64,000 nucleotides of DNA from Bombella apis (GCF_018221685.1 NZ_JAGJTM010000004.1:1-64000); one strand, 5' to 3'; numbered from the stretch's first letter, positions 37,041-46,280 are shown. Numbers and translations are program-made. The notes: generated by a model from the letters alone, not told the origin.

Positions 37041-38396
37041 TCAGGCCCTGTTCAGACATCGCCGGATGATGAAAGTCAGGCTGGTCAGCGTCAGAAGCAG
37101 AATGACGGCGAGTGACAGCAGGGCATCCCCGCGTGCGGAGGGCAGAATGAGCAGGATGGCTCCAAGAACTGGGATGAGCACGGCCAGTCCCTTGGCCAGC
37201 GGCAGGGCCGTGGCTGTCTGTGACTGCCGGGCCCAGAGCCAGTAGGCGATGGCGATCATGAAATAGATGAACAGGATCAGCCCGCCTGATGAGCCGAGAA
37301 GAACGGGATAGAGTGTTTCCGGCGAGCCGATGGCAGCAGCGATGACAGCCAGCTCCAGCAGGGTGGTCAGGCGCAGGGACCAGATGGGGACCTGCCGGTC
37401 TGTTTCTTCTGTCAGTTTCTGCGGGGCGAGGCGCAGATCGGCCAGTTCCCGCAAGGTGCGGGACACGACATAGACAGCTGAATTGAGGCAGGAGAGGACA
37501 GCGACCAGTGTTACGGCAATGGCGGCGTAGCGGGCCAGCGGAACACGGAGATATTCCAGCACGCTCAGGAAGGGGGACTGCCCTACATGCACACCATTCC
37601 ACGGCAACAGGGAGATGATGACCAGTACCGACCCGGCATAGAAGAACAGGACCTGCAAAGGGAGGCGCCGCATGGTATGGGCGATGGCCCGCAGGGGGCG
37701 GTCACTGTCCGTGGCGGCGATGATGGCAATCTCGCAGCCGGTGAAGGTCTGCACGATCATGGGGACAGCCCCGATGACAGCCCAGCTTCCTTTGGGGAAG
37801 ATGCCTCCATGTGCGGTGATGTTGTCGAGCGCTATGGCGAAGGGATGACCGGAGAGAGCCAGCCAGCCCAGGCCGAGGGCGATGAAACCGCCCAGAAAGA
37901 GCAGTTTGAAAATGGAGAGACCTGTTTCCGCCTGCCCGTAATGGCGCAGGGAGAGACGGTTTATCGTCCAGGCAATGGCAACAAGGACAAGCGCTCCCCA
38001 GAGGGGGGCAACGCCTGCCAGCCGTCCGATGATCATGCCACCGGCAACGGCCTGTGCTCCGGCCGTCACGGCCCAGAGGAAGGCATAGCTCCAGCCTGTA
38101 ATGAAGGCTGCCCTGGGGCCATTATGGGTGGCGATGTGGGTGATGAAGGACCCCTGCCCCCGTGCGTTGATGGCCAGCCCTCCCAGCAGACGCATCACCA
38201 GCCAGACGACGATTCCCGCTGCCAGATAGGACAGCAGGACAGCAGGACCGGCTGCGGCGATGGTGGCGGACGTTCCGACGAACAGCCCCGCCCCGATGAT
38301 GCCGCCAATGGAGATCATGGCGACATGCAGCCCTTTGAAACGGCTTGCGGCAGGGGCACCGGACGAGGATGACGGTGACGCAGGAGGCTGGCTCAT
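37041..38396 (-). CDS. APC-superfamily amino acid permease
   Basis: 451 residues with about 12 membrane helices. The N-terminal ISIGGIIGAGLFVGTSATIAAAGPA is the signature of the amino acid transporter (AAT) branch, as is the following single-file Gly-rich helix. It lies 8 nt after the TauD-type dioxygenase gene, and AGGATAA precedes the ATG. Substrate by context may be taurine or another amino-sulfonate, but the fold equally fits ordinary amino acids. Confidence 0.88.
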   Translation of the reverse strand: MSQPPASPSSSSGAPAASRFKGLHVAMISIGGIIGAGLFVGTSATIAAAGPAVLLSYLAAGIVVWLVMRLLGGLAINARGQGSFITHIATHNGPRAAFITGWSYAFLWAVTAGAQAVAGGMIIGRLAGVAPLWGALVLVAIAWTINRLSLRHYGQAETGLSIFKLLFLGGFIALGLGWLALSGHPFAIALDNITAHGGIFPKGSWAVIGAVPMIVQTFTGCEIAIIAATDSDRPLRAIAHTMRRLPLQVLFFYAGSVLVIISLLPWNGVHVGQSPFLSVLEYLRVPLARYAAIAVTLVAVLSCLNSAVYVVSRTLRELADLRLAPQKLTEETDRQVPIWSLRLTTLLELAVIAAAIGSPETLYPVLLGSSGGLILFIYFMIAIAYWLWARQSQTATALPLAKGLAVLIPVLGAILLILPSARGDALLSLAVILLLTLTSLTFIIRRCLNRA

Positions 38397-38404
38397 CGGG
38401 TACG

Positions 38405-39304
38405 TTATCCTTTCTGACCGGGGCCATAGGGGCGGTCCCCGATGATGGTGATGCGGTTCATGATCCGCCGGGCGGGGAGATAGTCATTCACGGCATAATG
38501 CTGCGTGATGCGGTTGTCCCAGAAGGCAACGTCACCCTCTTCCCACCGCCAGCGGACGGAGAATTCAGGTTTTGTGGCATGACGGGTCAGATAAGCCAAC
38601 AGGGCAGCGCTTTCTTCGGGGTCCACATCGTTGATTTCGGTCGTGAAGCCTTCACTGACAAACAGCCCCTTTGCTCCCGTTTCCGGGTGGATGCGGACGA
38701 CAGGATGGGTCACGGGTGGGAAATTGTTGCGTGTTTCAGCCCACTTTTTCCGCTCTTCATCCGTGCGGCCATAACGGGAGACAGGAAAGGAGCGGAGAAA
38801 GTCATGCTGGGCTGTCAGCGTGTCGATGCGCTGTTTTATGCCGTCGGAAAGGGCATCATAGGCAGCGGTACCACTGGCCCAGAGCGTATCTCCCCCGCCT
38901 GTTTCCGGGAGGAGGCGGCTGGTCAGCACGGCAGCTTTTGGCGGTTCCTGCTGGAAGGTGACATCCGTATGCCACAGGGCATTGTCCCGCAGGTCGTTCT
39001 TGGCGGTATCCAGCACGATGGCTTCCGGCACGTCGGGGACGGTCGGGAATATGGGGTGGAGATGCAGCTTGCCAAAGTTGCGGGCAAAGTCCCGCTGCTG
39101 TTTGGGTGTGATGGTCTGTTTACGGAAGAAGAGGACCTGATGGCGCAGAAGCAGCTCGTGGATGTCGTTCTTCTGCGACGGAGACAGGGGTTGTGAAATA
39201 TCCACACCTTCTACGATGGCGCCGATGGCCGGGCTGAGGGGGATGGCCTTCAGGGTGACCGGGGCATGGTGTAGCGGAGCGAAAGCAGCAGCGGTGGAAG
39301 CCAT
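38405..39304 (-). CDS. TauD/TfdA-type Fe(II)/2-oxoglutarate dioxygenase
   Basis: 299 residues, typical of TauD. The iron-binding triad is H112-x-D114 (LWHTDVTF) and H269 (NRITQHYAVNDY), with the 2-oxoglutarate arginine in PARRIMNR. TauD-type enzymes hydroxylate alkylsulfonates or sulfate esters so that sulfite or sulfate leaves. GGAGTT is upstream of the ATG. It heads a unit with a permease and a TonB receptor, beside sulfite reductase and cysteine synthase genes, which supports a sulfur-release role. Taurine, other sulfonates or sulfate esters are all possible substrates. Confidence 0.9.
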   Translation of the reverse strand: MASTAAAFAPLHHAPVTLKAIPLSPAIGAIVEGVDISQPLSPSQKNDIHELLLRHQVLFFRKQTITPKQQRDFARNFGKLHLHPIFPTVPDVPEAIVLDTAKNDLRDNALWHTDVTFQQEPPKAAVLTSRLLPETGGGDTLWASGTAAYDALSDGIKQRIDTLTAQHDFLRSFPVSRYGRTDEERKKWAETRNNFPPVTHPVVRIHPETGAKGLFVSEGFTTEINDVDPEESAALLAYLTRHATKPEFSVRWRWEEGDVAFWDNRITQHYAVNDYLPARRIMNRITIIGDRPYGPGQKG

Positions 39305-39716
39305 GGTAGGAACTCCATAAAACTAATTATGATAGTCATTTTATAAAACAACATATCCGAATGTCATAATGTGGTATTTCATCTTATTTGAAAGTGAAAA
39401 ATGTCATTTTGAGTAAATTTTTTCATAACACACTGTTTTATATATATTTTTGTGAAGTGATCCTGCTGGGTGAAAGGCCTGGTAGCGTGCTTTTCCCAGC
39501 TCTCTATAAACAACTATATTATTTCGTATTAATTGATGACCCGGTTATTGTGGCATGCGATGGGGGACCGGCTCCCCATCGGGCCATGTGGGAGTGCTGT
39601 AAGGGCATGGATGATATGCATTAATGGATGCTGAATGAAAAAGCGCTGAAGACTGCGGAGCATGATGGAGTCGATGACGGGAAACAGTAATGGAGTGGCA
39701 GAGGGCAGTAGTTAAT
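39305..39716. other. intergenic region between the divergent dioxygenase and SDR genes
   Basis: AT-rich, without a supported gene. Minus-strand promoter signals for the dioxygenase gene are likely in 39310-39400. A Fur-like sequence AATTATGATAGTCATTTTA at 39325-39343 agrees with the 19-bp consensus at 14 positions, which can occur by chance in such AT-rich DNA. A short frame at 39388-39624 has no ribosome site. Confidence 0.45.
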
Positions 39717-39730
39717 TTGATATAAATCAA
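39717..39730. promoter_or_regulatory. FNR/FixK-type box upstream of the SDR gene
   Basis: TTGATATAAATCAA is an exact match to the FNR/Anr/FixK consensus TTGAT-N4-ATCAA. It lies 60 bp before the SDR start codon, where a centred activator site would put the transcription start near 39765. This suggests oxygen-responsive control. Confidence 0.7.
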
Positions 39731-39790
39731 AGACCTTTCATGCAAAGAGAGTAGCGTGACAACAGACACCTTTATCTGAGGAGATGACAG

Positions 39791-40561
39791 ATGGGACGGA
39801 TTGCTGGAAAGATTGCACTCGTGACAGGCGCCGGCAGCGGCATTGGCAAGGGGATTGCCAAGGTTCTGGCCAAGGAAGGTGCCAAGGTCATCGTGGCTGA
39901 CCTCAACCCGAAGGGTGGTGAAGAGGTTGTGGAAGAAATCCGCAAGGCTGGCGGCAAGGCCTGCTTCCTGCCCCTGAACGTGGCCAAGGAAGACGAGTGG
40001 AAGAAGACGATGGCTGCCATCAAGGAACATGATGGCCGTCTGGACATTGTCGTCAACAACGCTGGCATCGCCTATGACGGGACCATCGAGAGCACGTCTC
40101 TGGAGGATTGGCGCCGTGTGCAGTCCATCAATCTGGATGGTGTGTTCCTCGGCACCAAATATGCCGTCGAGATCATGCGGGAGCTGAATGGCGGTGAGGG
40201 CGGTTCCATCGTCAACATGTGTTCCAGCTCTGCACTGGTTGGTATTCCGAATCTGGCTGCCTATGGGTCCTCCAAGGGCGGCGTGAAGATGCTCACCAAG
40301 TCTGCTGCCCTGCATTGTGCCCGCAGCGGGTACAAGATCCGCATCAACAGCGTCTGCCCGGGTTACATCCAGACACCGCTGGTTGATGAGCTGACCCGTA
40401 CCGACAAGGCCGCCTATCAGCATCTGGTGGACATCCATCCAGTCGGTCATCTGGGCACGCCGGAAGACGTGGCCTACGGTGTTCTGTACCTGGCCTCTGA
40501 CGAATCCAAGTTCGTCACGGCAACCGAGCTGGTGATCGACGGTGGTTATACCGCCGAGTAA
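39791..40561 (+). CDS. NAD-dependent short-chain dehydrogenase/reductase
   Basis: 256 residues, classical SDR. The cofactor loop is TGAGSGIG (12-19), D37 after the second strand favours NAD(H) over NADP(H), the NNAG motif is at 89-92, the catalytic serine is in CSSS (144-147), and Y158-x3-K162 complete the site. The C-terminal LVIDGGYTAE is usual. Substrate is probably a secondary alcohol or ketone, or a sugar or polyol; it cannot be fixed. AGGAGA precedes the ATG, and the codon use is strongly biased as in a highly expressed gene. An FNR-type box lies upstream, and a bidirectional terminator follows. Confidence 0.92.
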   Translation: MGRIAGKIALVTGAGSGIGKGIAKVLAKEGAKVIVADLNPKGGEEVVEEIRKAGGKACFLPLNVAKEDEWKKTMAAIKEHDGRLDIVVNNAGIAYDGTIESTSLEDWRRVQSINLDGVFLGTKYAVEIMRELNGGEGGSIVNMCSSSALVGIPNLAAYGSSKGGVKMLTKSAALHCARSGYKIRINSVCPGYIQTPLVDELTRTDKAAYQHLVDIHPVGHLGTPEDVAYGVLYLASDESKFVTATELVIDGGYTAE

Positions 40562-40593
40562 GGCGCAGGGCCGAAGCAGGCCCGCGAGTCTTT

Positions 40594-40635
40594 AAAAAAG
40601 CCTCCGTTCCCATGCCGGGAACGGAGGCTTTTTTC
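40594..40635. terminator. bidirectional terminator between the SDR and cysK genes
   Basis: AAAAAAGCCTCCGTTCCC and GGGAACGGAGGCTTTTTT form a long perfect stem with loop ATGCC. The A-run and T-run flanks make it work on both strands, serving the convergent SDR and cysteine synthase genes. Confidence 0.92.
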
Positions 40636-40695
40636 ATCGCTGCATGTCTGCCAGCCGGAGAGTAGCCTACGGTCTGGCAGGCGGGATCAGGTCTC

Positions 40696-41697
40696 TCAAA
40701 GGCCGGAGAACAGAGCCGTTGAAAGGTAACGCTCGGCAAAGTCAGGCACGATGGCTACGATGGTCTTGCCAGCCCATTCGTCTTTTTTGGCGAGCTCCAT
40801 GGCGGCAAACAGGGCTGCCCCAGCGGAAATGCCAATGGGCAGACCTTCCGTGCGGGCGCAGAGGCGGGCTGTCGTCAGGGCATCATGCTCGGTGACGGGG
40901 ATGACCTTGTCCAGCGCACGGATGTCCAGCGTATCGGGCTTGAAGCCCGGGCCAAGCCCCTGGATGCCATGCGGGCCAGGATCGTCACCATTGAGGACGG
41001 CACTTTCGGAGGGCTCAAGACCAAACACTTTCAGCCCTTCCTTGCGTGGCTTGAGAGCATGGGCAATGCCGGACGCCGTTCCCCCAGTACCCAGACCTGC
41101 CACGACGGCATCTACGGCACCGGCCGTGTCTGTCCAGATTTCCTCAGCAGTTGTCTCGGCATGAACCTTCGGATTGGCTGGATTCGTGAACTGGCTGGGC
41201 ATCCAGGCATTTTCGGTTTTTTCAAGGATCTCCTGTGCTTTGCTGATGGCCCCTTTCATGCCCTGTGGGGCGGGGGTCAGCTCCAGGGTCACTCCCATCA
41301 GGGCCAGCATTTTACGCCGCTCCATCGAGGCGCTTTCCGGCATGGTGACAATCATCCGGTAGCCCATGGAGGCTGCCGCAAAAGCGAGGCCGATGCCGGT
41401 ATTGCCGGATGTCGGCTCCACGAGAACGGACTTGCCCGGTGTGATCAGTCCCTTTTCCTGTGCTTCCCGCAGCATGGCCACGCCGATCCTGTCCTTGACG
41501 GAGGCCAGAGGGTTGAAGAACTCCAGCTTGAGCAGCAGGTTGGCTTTCAACCCTTCCTTTTCTGTCAGCCGGGGAACGGCCACCAGCGGAGTGCCGCCCA
41601 CGACTTCCATGAAAGAAGGATAGACATGCCCACGGGGGGCTGCGAACGGGGTCGTGGAAAGAGGGAAAGGAAAATCTGATGAGCGAGGTTCTGTCAT
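40696..41697 (-). CDS. cysK: cysteine synthase A (O-acetylserine sulfhydrylase)
   Basis: 333 residues. The PLP lysine is K68 in NPLASVKDR, and the phosphate and substrate loops TSGNTG and GTGGTASG are present. It joins sulfide with O-acetylserine to make cysteine, the step after sulfite reduction. The ATG at 41697 has AGGGAG 8 nt upstream; a further in-frame ATG at 41733 has no ribosome site. An N-terminal extension of about 25 residues before MEVVGGTPLV is longer than in E. coli CysK. It diverges from an Rrf2 regulator. Confidence 0.93.
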   Translation of the reverse strand: MTEPRSSDFPFPLSTTPFAAPRGHVYPSFMEVVGGTPLVAVPRLTEKEGLKANLLLKLEFFNPLASVKDRIGVAMLREAQEKGLITPGKSVLVEPTSGNTGIGLAFAAASMGYRMIVTMPESASMERRKMLALMGVTLELTPAPQGMKGAISKAQEILEKTENAWMPSQFTNPANPKVHAETTAEEIWTDTAGAVDAVVAGLGTGGTASGIAHALKPRKEGLKVFGLEPSESAVLNGDDPGPHGIQGLGPGFKPDTLDIRALDKVIPVTEHDALTTARLCARTEGLPIGISAGAALFAAMELAKKDEWAGKTIVAIVPDFAERYLSTALFSGL

Positions 41698-41881
41698 CGT
41701 TGGTACTCCCTGCCATGATGAATGTAAGAACAAGACTAGCAGGTCTGCCCGGTATTCGTCATGTCGCTTTGGAAAGACTGGAGAAGAAACGGTAAAGGAT
41801 CGCGAAACATTCGCATAATTTTCTTTCTTATAACGCGAGATGGGCTAAAAGGAGGCTGACGCTTTGATGGCTGAAGAGTGA

Positions 41882-42340
41882 ATGATGTATCTGAAAAACG
41901 ATCGTATCCTGACGGCCCTGTCCATCATGCTTGATGTGGCCTTTTATGCCGGACGGTCCGGGGTCGTGAGTGGCGCGGACATAGCCAGGCGCAGCGGTCT
42001 GTTGAGGCGTGGAATCGAGCCGGTGCTCCAGGCTCTTTCACGGGCGGAGCTTCTGGACAGTGTTCGTGGGCCAAAAGGGGGATACCGGCTGGGACGGTCC
42101 CCACGGGTGGTCAGCCTGCACGAGATTGTCTGTGCTGTTGGTGTGCGGGACCAGGTGGCTGCCTTGCAGGAGCGGGATGGCAGTCCCCTCCAGTCTTTGG
42201 TGATTGCACCATTGTGGGCTGATCTGAATGAAGGAATCAAGGATCGGCTTTCAGCGATCACCTTGGCTGATCTTCTCCAGAAGGCCGAGCGTGAAGGGCT
42301 GGAGCGGCCCAGACAGGCGCCCATTTCCTTCACCATATAA
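41882..42340 (+). CDS. Rrf2-family transcriptional regulator
   Basis: 152 residues. A winged helix (ALSIMLDVAFYAG...SGADIARRSGLLRRGIEPVLQALSRAELLDSVRGPKGGYRLGR) is followed by a dimer helix. The three cysteines that bind Fe-S in IscR are absent; only one cysteine (IVCAV) remains. That matches the CymR-like branch, which senses O-acetylserine with CysK. It is divergent from cysK with 184 bp between, so control of cysK and perhaps other sulfur genes is likely. No clear ribosome site; the second Met could also be used. Confidence 0.85.
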   Translation: MMYLKNDRILTALSIMLDVAFYAGRSGVVSGADIARRSGLLRRGIEPVLQALSRAELLDSVRGPKGGYRLGRSPRVVSLHEIVCAVGVRDQVAALQERDGSPLQSLVIAPLWADLNEGIKDRLSAITLADLLQKAEREGLERPRQAPISFTI

Positions 42341-42552
42341 GATCCCTCTCTTTTTTGATGAGACTGCTTCTCCATGTCCGGACAGCATTTCTGCTGATTC
42401 CGGAGGGGGTCTGTCATGTCGGCATCACGAGCTCGCTCGGTCATAATAGAGTGAAAATATGGTTTCATTATGGTTATCGTTAACTTAACAAACAACTTGT
42501 ATTAATTTTAATTTTATATTACTTTTCGATGAACATAGTCGCTCTTCTCATT

Positions 42553-42585
42553 GGACTGTGCCCTCCGGGGGCAGTCTGTTTTTTG
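42553..42585 (+). promoter_or_regulatory. attenuator-like hairpin in the autotransporter leader
   Basis: GACTGTGCCC and GGGGGCAGTC form a stem (one mismatch, one G-T) with a short loop, followed by TGTTTTTT. It lies 50 nt before the autotransporter ATG. It looks like a terminator but stands more than 200 nt after the previous stop, so it may attenuate the long gene. A simple terminator for the Rrf2 gene is the alternative. Confidence 0.5.
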
Positions 42586-42635
42586 GCATTGTTGGGAGGA
42601 GAGGACTGCAATGGAGTACGGGTGCGGGGAAAGTC

Positions 42636-45600
42636 ATGCGGAATAAACTTTTCTTTACAGCGGCTTTGTTCTGTGTGGAGGTAACGCCTTTCGGGCCTGT
42701 CCTTACGCCTGCCCAGGCTGCGGACGCGGTCTCGGCGGCCACGCCGGTATCGATCAATGGTCAGGAGCCGTCCGTCAAGGAAGTGACGAACCTGTCCGAT
42801 CAGGGGAGCGTCATCAATACGGGCAGCGATATCTATCGTGTCAAAGGAGATGGAACGGATCAGACCTTCTCGGGTTCCATCCGTGGGAGTGCTGATCAGA
42901 CAGCCGCCATCGACCAGGCCGGTGGTGTTGATGTCAATACGGGCGAGTCTGTCAATCAGACGCAGCAGACCCAGCCCAACAACGTGACGTTCACGGGGCA
43001 GAATGTCTATAATGGGCGTACGTTTGTCCGTGGTAATGGATCTTTGACCCTGACAGGCAGTGATGGCAAGGTTGGTGGCATCACTTCCGGGGGGGCAACG
43101 ATAGTTGGTCTGGCCGCCAACGATTCTGGTACGCTGACAGTGGACAAGGATGGCATCCTGCTGCTGCGTGGCCAGACAGACAGTGATGGCAAGGTCATGC
43201 AGCCTTATGGTCAGCTGATTGTTGGCAATGGCGATCAGAGCTACGGTGCCAGCGATACGAGGCAGGAAAACCGTCTGATTGTCCAGAATGGTGGCCAGGT
43301 GGGTGCCATGACTGTCGCTATCGGCAACCAGGCCTCCGGCAAGGGTGATGTGTCTGTTACCGGGGCAGGCAGCGGTCTGACCGTTGGTGCTGGTGGCATG
43401 TTTGTTGGGGCTGATGGCGAGGGCAACCTGTCTGTCACGCAGGGCGGCAAGGCCGTTGTGGGTGGCGATGTGGTTGTCGGTGGCAGTGCTGGCTCCCAGG
43501 GTAGCGTGACGGTTGATGGCTCCGGTTCGTCCTTGACAGCCAAGAAGGATGGGGACCAGGCCGTACAGATGGTTGTCGGTGACCAGGGCCAGGGGGCGCT
43601 GAATGTCCGGAATGGCGGTACGGTCACCACGGATGGCAATGTCACCCTCGGGAATCAGGCTGGGTCCGTTGGGTATGTGACGGTCGGTGACGGGCAGAAT
43701 GCCAGTGGCAATGTCCAGTCCAGAATGGATCTGACGGGTAGCGGCGACACGGGGAACCTCGTTGTTGGCCAGCAGGGGACCGGTCATCTGAGCATCCAGA
43801 AGGGTGGTGAGGTGACAGCCTATGGCGTGGCCGTTAGTGGCGAGGACACGGACGGGCACCTGGCCTCTAACAGCTCTCTGACTGTTGGTTCTGCCGAAGG
43901 TGGTGTGACCCAGCCCGGTGGTCAGCTGAATGTTGGTCAGGGTGGCATGGTCATTGGTGAGGGCAATGGTACAGCACCCCGCTATTATGCCGGTGTGACT
44001 GCTGGTGGTACCATCAACAATGCTGGCAATGTTCATATCATGAGCGATGGTCAGCTGCGGGTTGGTGGTGAGGATCAGTCCAATGCCGGGGCAGCAACCG
44101 GTACTCTGGTTGCTGGCGACACGAACGGCAGCAGTGGTATCAGCAGTGATGCCACCCAGACGAATGGGACGTCTGCCAAGGAGAATGGTGGCGTGGTCCT
44201 GTACGGTAACGGCGTCATCCAGAACCGTCAGGGCAGCGACCTGCATGTGGATTCCAATGTCTATCTGTCCGATGGGACTCCCTCCGGGGAGGCTGTCTGG
44301 CATGGGACATTCGATACAAACCAGCAGAGCACCTATCTGACAGGCAAGTTGACGGGGACTGGCGGTCTGACGGCAACAGGCGGCGGTACGCTGTATGTGG
44401 CCAATCATGACAACAGCTACCAGGGTGAGACGGTCGTGTCGGGCAAGGACACGACGCTGGCCGTTGCTTCCGGGTATGGTCAGGCGTCTGACAGCAACAA
44501 TTCTTCTTCTTCCGGGATCACGGTTGAGGATGGTGCCCGTCTGACAGGTAACACAACAGATAATGGGGCTGCTGCCGTCACGACAGTTGCGGCAGGTGGT
44601 ACCGTTGAGGCTAACTGGAACCAGAGCAGCGGAACCCTGAATATCGGTGCTGCCGGGCATCAGGGGACGGCTCTGGCAATGAATGGCACTGCGGGTCACC
44701 AGTCTGTGTTGTCCGTGGGCGCAGGCTCCACACCGGTTTCGTCCAACTCCTACATCACGCTGAACAACGTTCAGGGGTATAGCCGCCAGAATGGTACGAT
44801 CGATACGACCGGCCGTTCGCTGACAGGCTCCTACCGTCAGCTCAATAGTGGCCTGATCCATGTGAATGGTGATGCCCAGCTGAACAGTGCGACCCTCAAT
44901 GTTGTGAAGAACGACAATGGCCGTATCTATGCAGGGGATGGTTATCGTATCCTCACAGCAACAGGGACGGTCAGTGCCGATCGTGACAACGCCCTGACAG
45001 GCAATCTGCCAGATGGCCTGTTCGTGTCGCCTTATCTGGCGTTCGAGAATCAGGCCGTGGACGTGGTCTATGCCCGTAATAATGTCTCCTTTAGCAGCGT
45101 GGCGGGGAACCAGAACGAGCGTGAAGTTGGCCATGCACTTGATGGCATGGCCAGTGGCAGTAGCGTGGTGCAGGCCATGACAGGCGTCAGTTCCGCTGGT
45201 GAGGCCCGTCGTGCACTGGGTAATCTCTCTGGTGACATCCACGCATCTGCCCGGACTGCCCTGATCCAGGACAGCTATCTGCTGGAACAGGCCGTGCTGG
45301 ACCGTCTGGTTGAGGCAGGGTGTGATGGTGATGGAAAAATGTCCGCCCAGGGGCATTACAATTTCTACACACGGCGCAAGGAATCCCAGTGCCACAGCGA
45401 CCACACCATCATGTGGGGTCAAGCTTATGGCAGCCTGGGGCATAATGGTGGCGGCGGGAACGCAAGCCTGCTGCACCATCAGACAGCCGGATTCGTCATG
45501 GGTGTGGATACACCAGTTGATGACCGGTGGCGTGTGGGTGGCATGATTGCCTACGGGCATTCCATGTTCAATGCCAATGGGACGAGCAACTCGTCTGGTA

Positions 45601-46226
45601 ACAGCAACAACATCAGCCTGGGCAGTTATGCCGGGTCTCATTGGGGACGCTTCAATCTGCGTCTGGGGGCCTTCTACACCTGGAACCTGATGAACATGCG
45701 TCGGCATGTGCAGGTGGCTGATTTTGGTGGCCGGCAGACCAGCAATTACCGTAACGGGACGGCCCGTGCCTTTACGGAGCTGAGCTACAAGTTTGACTTT
45801 GACAAGTTCCAGTTTGAACCTTTCTTCGAGGGGTCCTACGTCAACCAGTACGCAGGCCGTTTCCAGGAGCATGGCGTGGCTGCCCTGTATGGTCAGTCCA
45901 AGGATCGTAGCGTGGGCTTCACCAGCTTTGGTTTCCGTGTGGCACGCAGCTTCCAGATTGGAGAGATGTGGCTGCGGGCCCATGCCATGGGGGCTTACCG
46001 CCGTGCCTATGGCAGCCTCGGCTCCAGCAGGACGGAACGTTTCATGGGTGATGGCAGTGGCATGAATGTCAATGGCGTGCTGCTGTCCCGTGATGCTGCT
46101 GTGATCAAGGCGGGTGTAGCGGCCCGGGTCACGGATTCTGTGGATCTCGACCTGTCCTACACGGGGCAGTATGGCGAGCATGCCATGGACAGTGGTGCTA
46201 CAGGGTCCGTCAAAGTGCAGTTCTGA
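42636..46226 (+). CDS. autotransporter adhesin (type Va secretion)
   Basis: 1196 residues. Signal peptide ends near AQAADA (about residue 30). The passenger, to about residue 900, is Gly/Asn/Val-rich with many short repeats of the type GNLSVTQGGKAVVGGDVVVGG, a parallel beta-helix. The last 290 residues form the translocator barrel, starting around MWGQAYGSLGHNGGG and ending in VKVQF with the terminal Phe. A C...C pair (AGCDGDG, ESQCHSD) lies just before the barrel. GGGGAAAG precedes the ATG at 42636; an in-frame ATG at 42558 lies inside the leader hairpin and is not used. Role: probably surface adhesion to host or biofilm. Confidence 0.9.
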   Translation: MRNKLFFTAALFCVEVTPFGPVLTPAQAADAVSAATPVSINGQEPSVKEVTNLSDQGSVINTGSDIYRVKGDGTDQTFSGSIRGSADQTAAIDQAGGVDVNTGESVNQTQQTQPNNVTFTGQNVYNGRTFVRGNGSLTLTGSDGKVGGITSGGATIVGLAANDSGTLTVDKDGILLLRGQTDSDGKVMQPYGQLIVGNGDQSYGASDTRQENRLIVQNGGQVGAMTVAIGNQASGKGDVSVTGAGSGLTVGAGGMFVGADGEGNLSVTQGGKAVVGGDVVVGGSAGSQGSVTVDGSGSSLTAKKDGDQAVQMVVGDQGQGALNVRNGGTVTTDGNVTLGNQAGSVGYVTVGDGQNASGNVQSRMDLTGSGDTGNLVVGQQGTGHLSIQKGGEVTAYGVAVSGEDTDGHLASNSSLTVGSAEGGVTQPGGQLNVGQGGMVIGEGNGTAPRYYAGVTAGGTINNAGNVHIMSDGQLRVGGEDQSNAGAATGTLVAGDTNGSSGISSDATQTNGTSAKENGGVVLYGNGVIQNRQGSDLHVDSNVYLSDGTPSGEAVWHGTFDTNQQSTYLTGKLTGTGGLTATGGGTLYVANHDNSYQGETVVSGKDTTLAVASGYGQASDSNNSSSSGITVEDGARLTGNTTDNGAAAVTTVAAGGTVEANWNQSSGTLNIGAAGHQGTALAMNGTAGHQSVLSVGAGSTPVSSNSYITLNNVQGYSRQNGTIDTTGRSLTGSYRQLNSGLIHVNGDAQLNSATLNVVKNDNGRIYAGDGYRILTATGTVSADRDNALTGNLPDGLFVSPYLAFENQAVDVVYARNNVSFSSVAGNQNEREVGHALDGMASGSSVVQAMTGVSSAGEARRALGNLSGDIHASARTALIQDSYLLEQAVLDRLVEAGCDGDGKMSAQGHYNFYTRRKESQCHSDHTIMWGQAYGSLGHNGGGGNASLLHHQTAGFVMGVDTPVDDRWRVGGMIAYGHSMFNANGTSNSSGNSNNISLGSYAGSHWGRFNLRLGAFYTWNLMNMRRHVQVADFGGRQTSNYRNGTARAFTELSYKFDFDKFQFEPFFEGSYVNQYAGRFQEHGVAALYGQSKDRSVGFTSFGFRVARSFQIGEMWLRAHAMGAYRRAYGSLGSSRTERFMGDGSGMNVNGVLLSRDAAVIKAGVAARVTDSVDLDLSYTGQYGEHAMDSGATGSVKVQF

Positions 46227-46247
46227 CAGGCGTCAGGAATGGATCAG

Positions 46248-46280
46248 GAAAAAGGCCGTCCATCATGGGCGGCCTTTTTT
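46248..46280. terminator. bidirectional terminator after the autotransporter gene
   Basis: AAAAAGGCCGTCC and GGGCGGCCTTTTTT form the stem with ATCAT loop, with A-run and T-run flanks. It serves the convergent autotransporter and LysE-family genes. Confidence 0.85.

Noticed and set aside
39545..40450. A 301-codon antisense frame over the SDR gene
   Set aside because: The plus-strand SDR has all catalytic motifs, a ribosome site and a terminator. The antisense frame has no family features and is a shadow of strong codon bias.
42519..46181. A 1220-codon open frame antisense to the autotransporter gene
   Set aside because: The opposite strand encodes a clear signal peptide, beta-helix passenger and barrel with proper start and terminator. 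The antisense frame is low complexity, rich in Thr/Ile/His/Gln, lacks domains, and results from codon bias in repetitive Gly/Asn-rich sequence.
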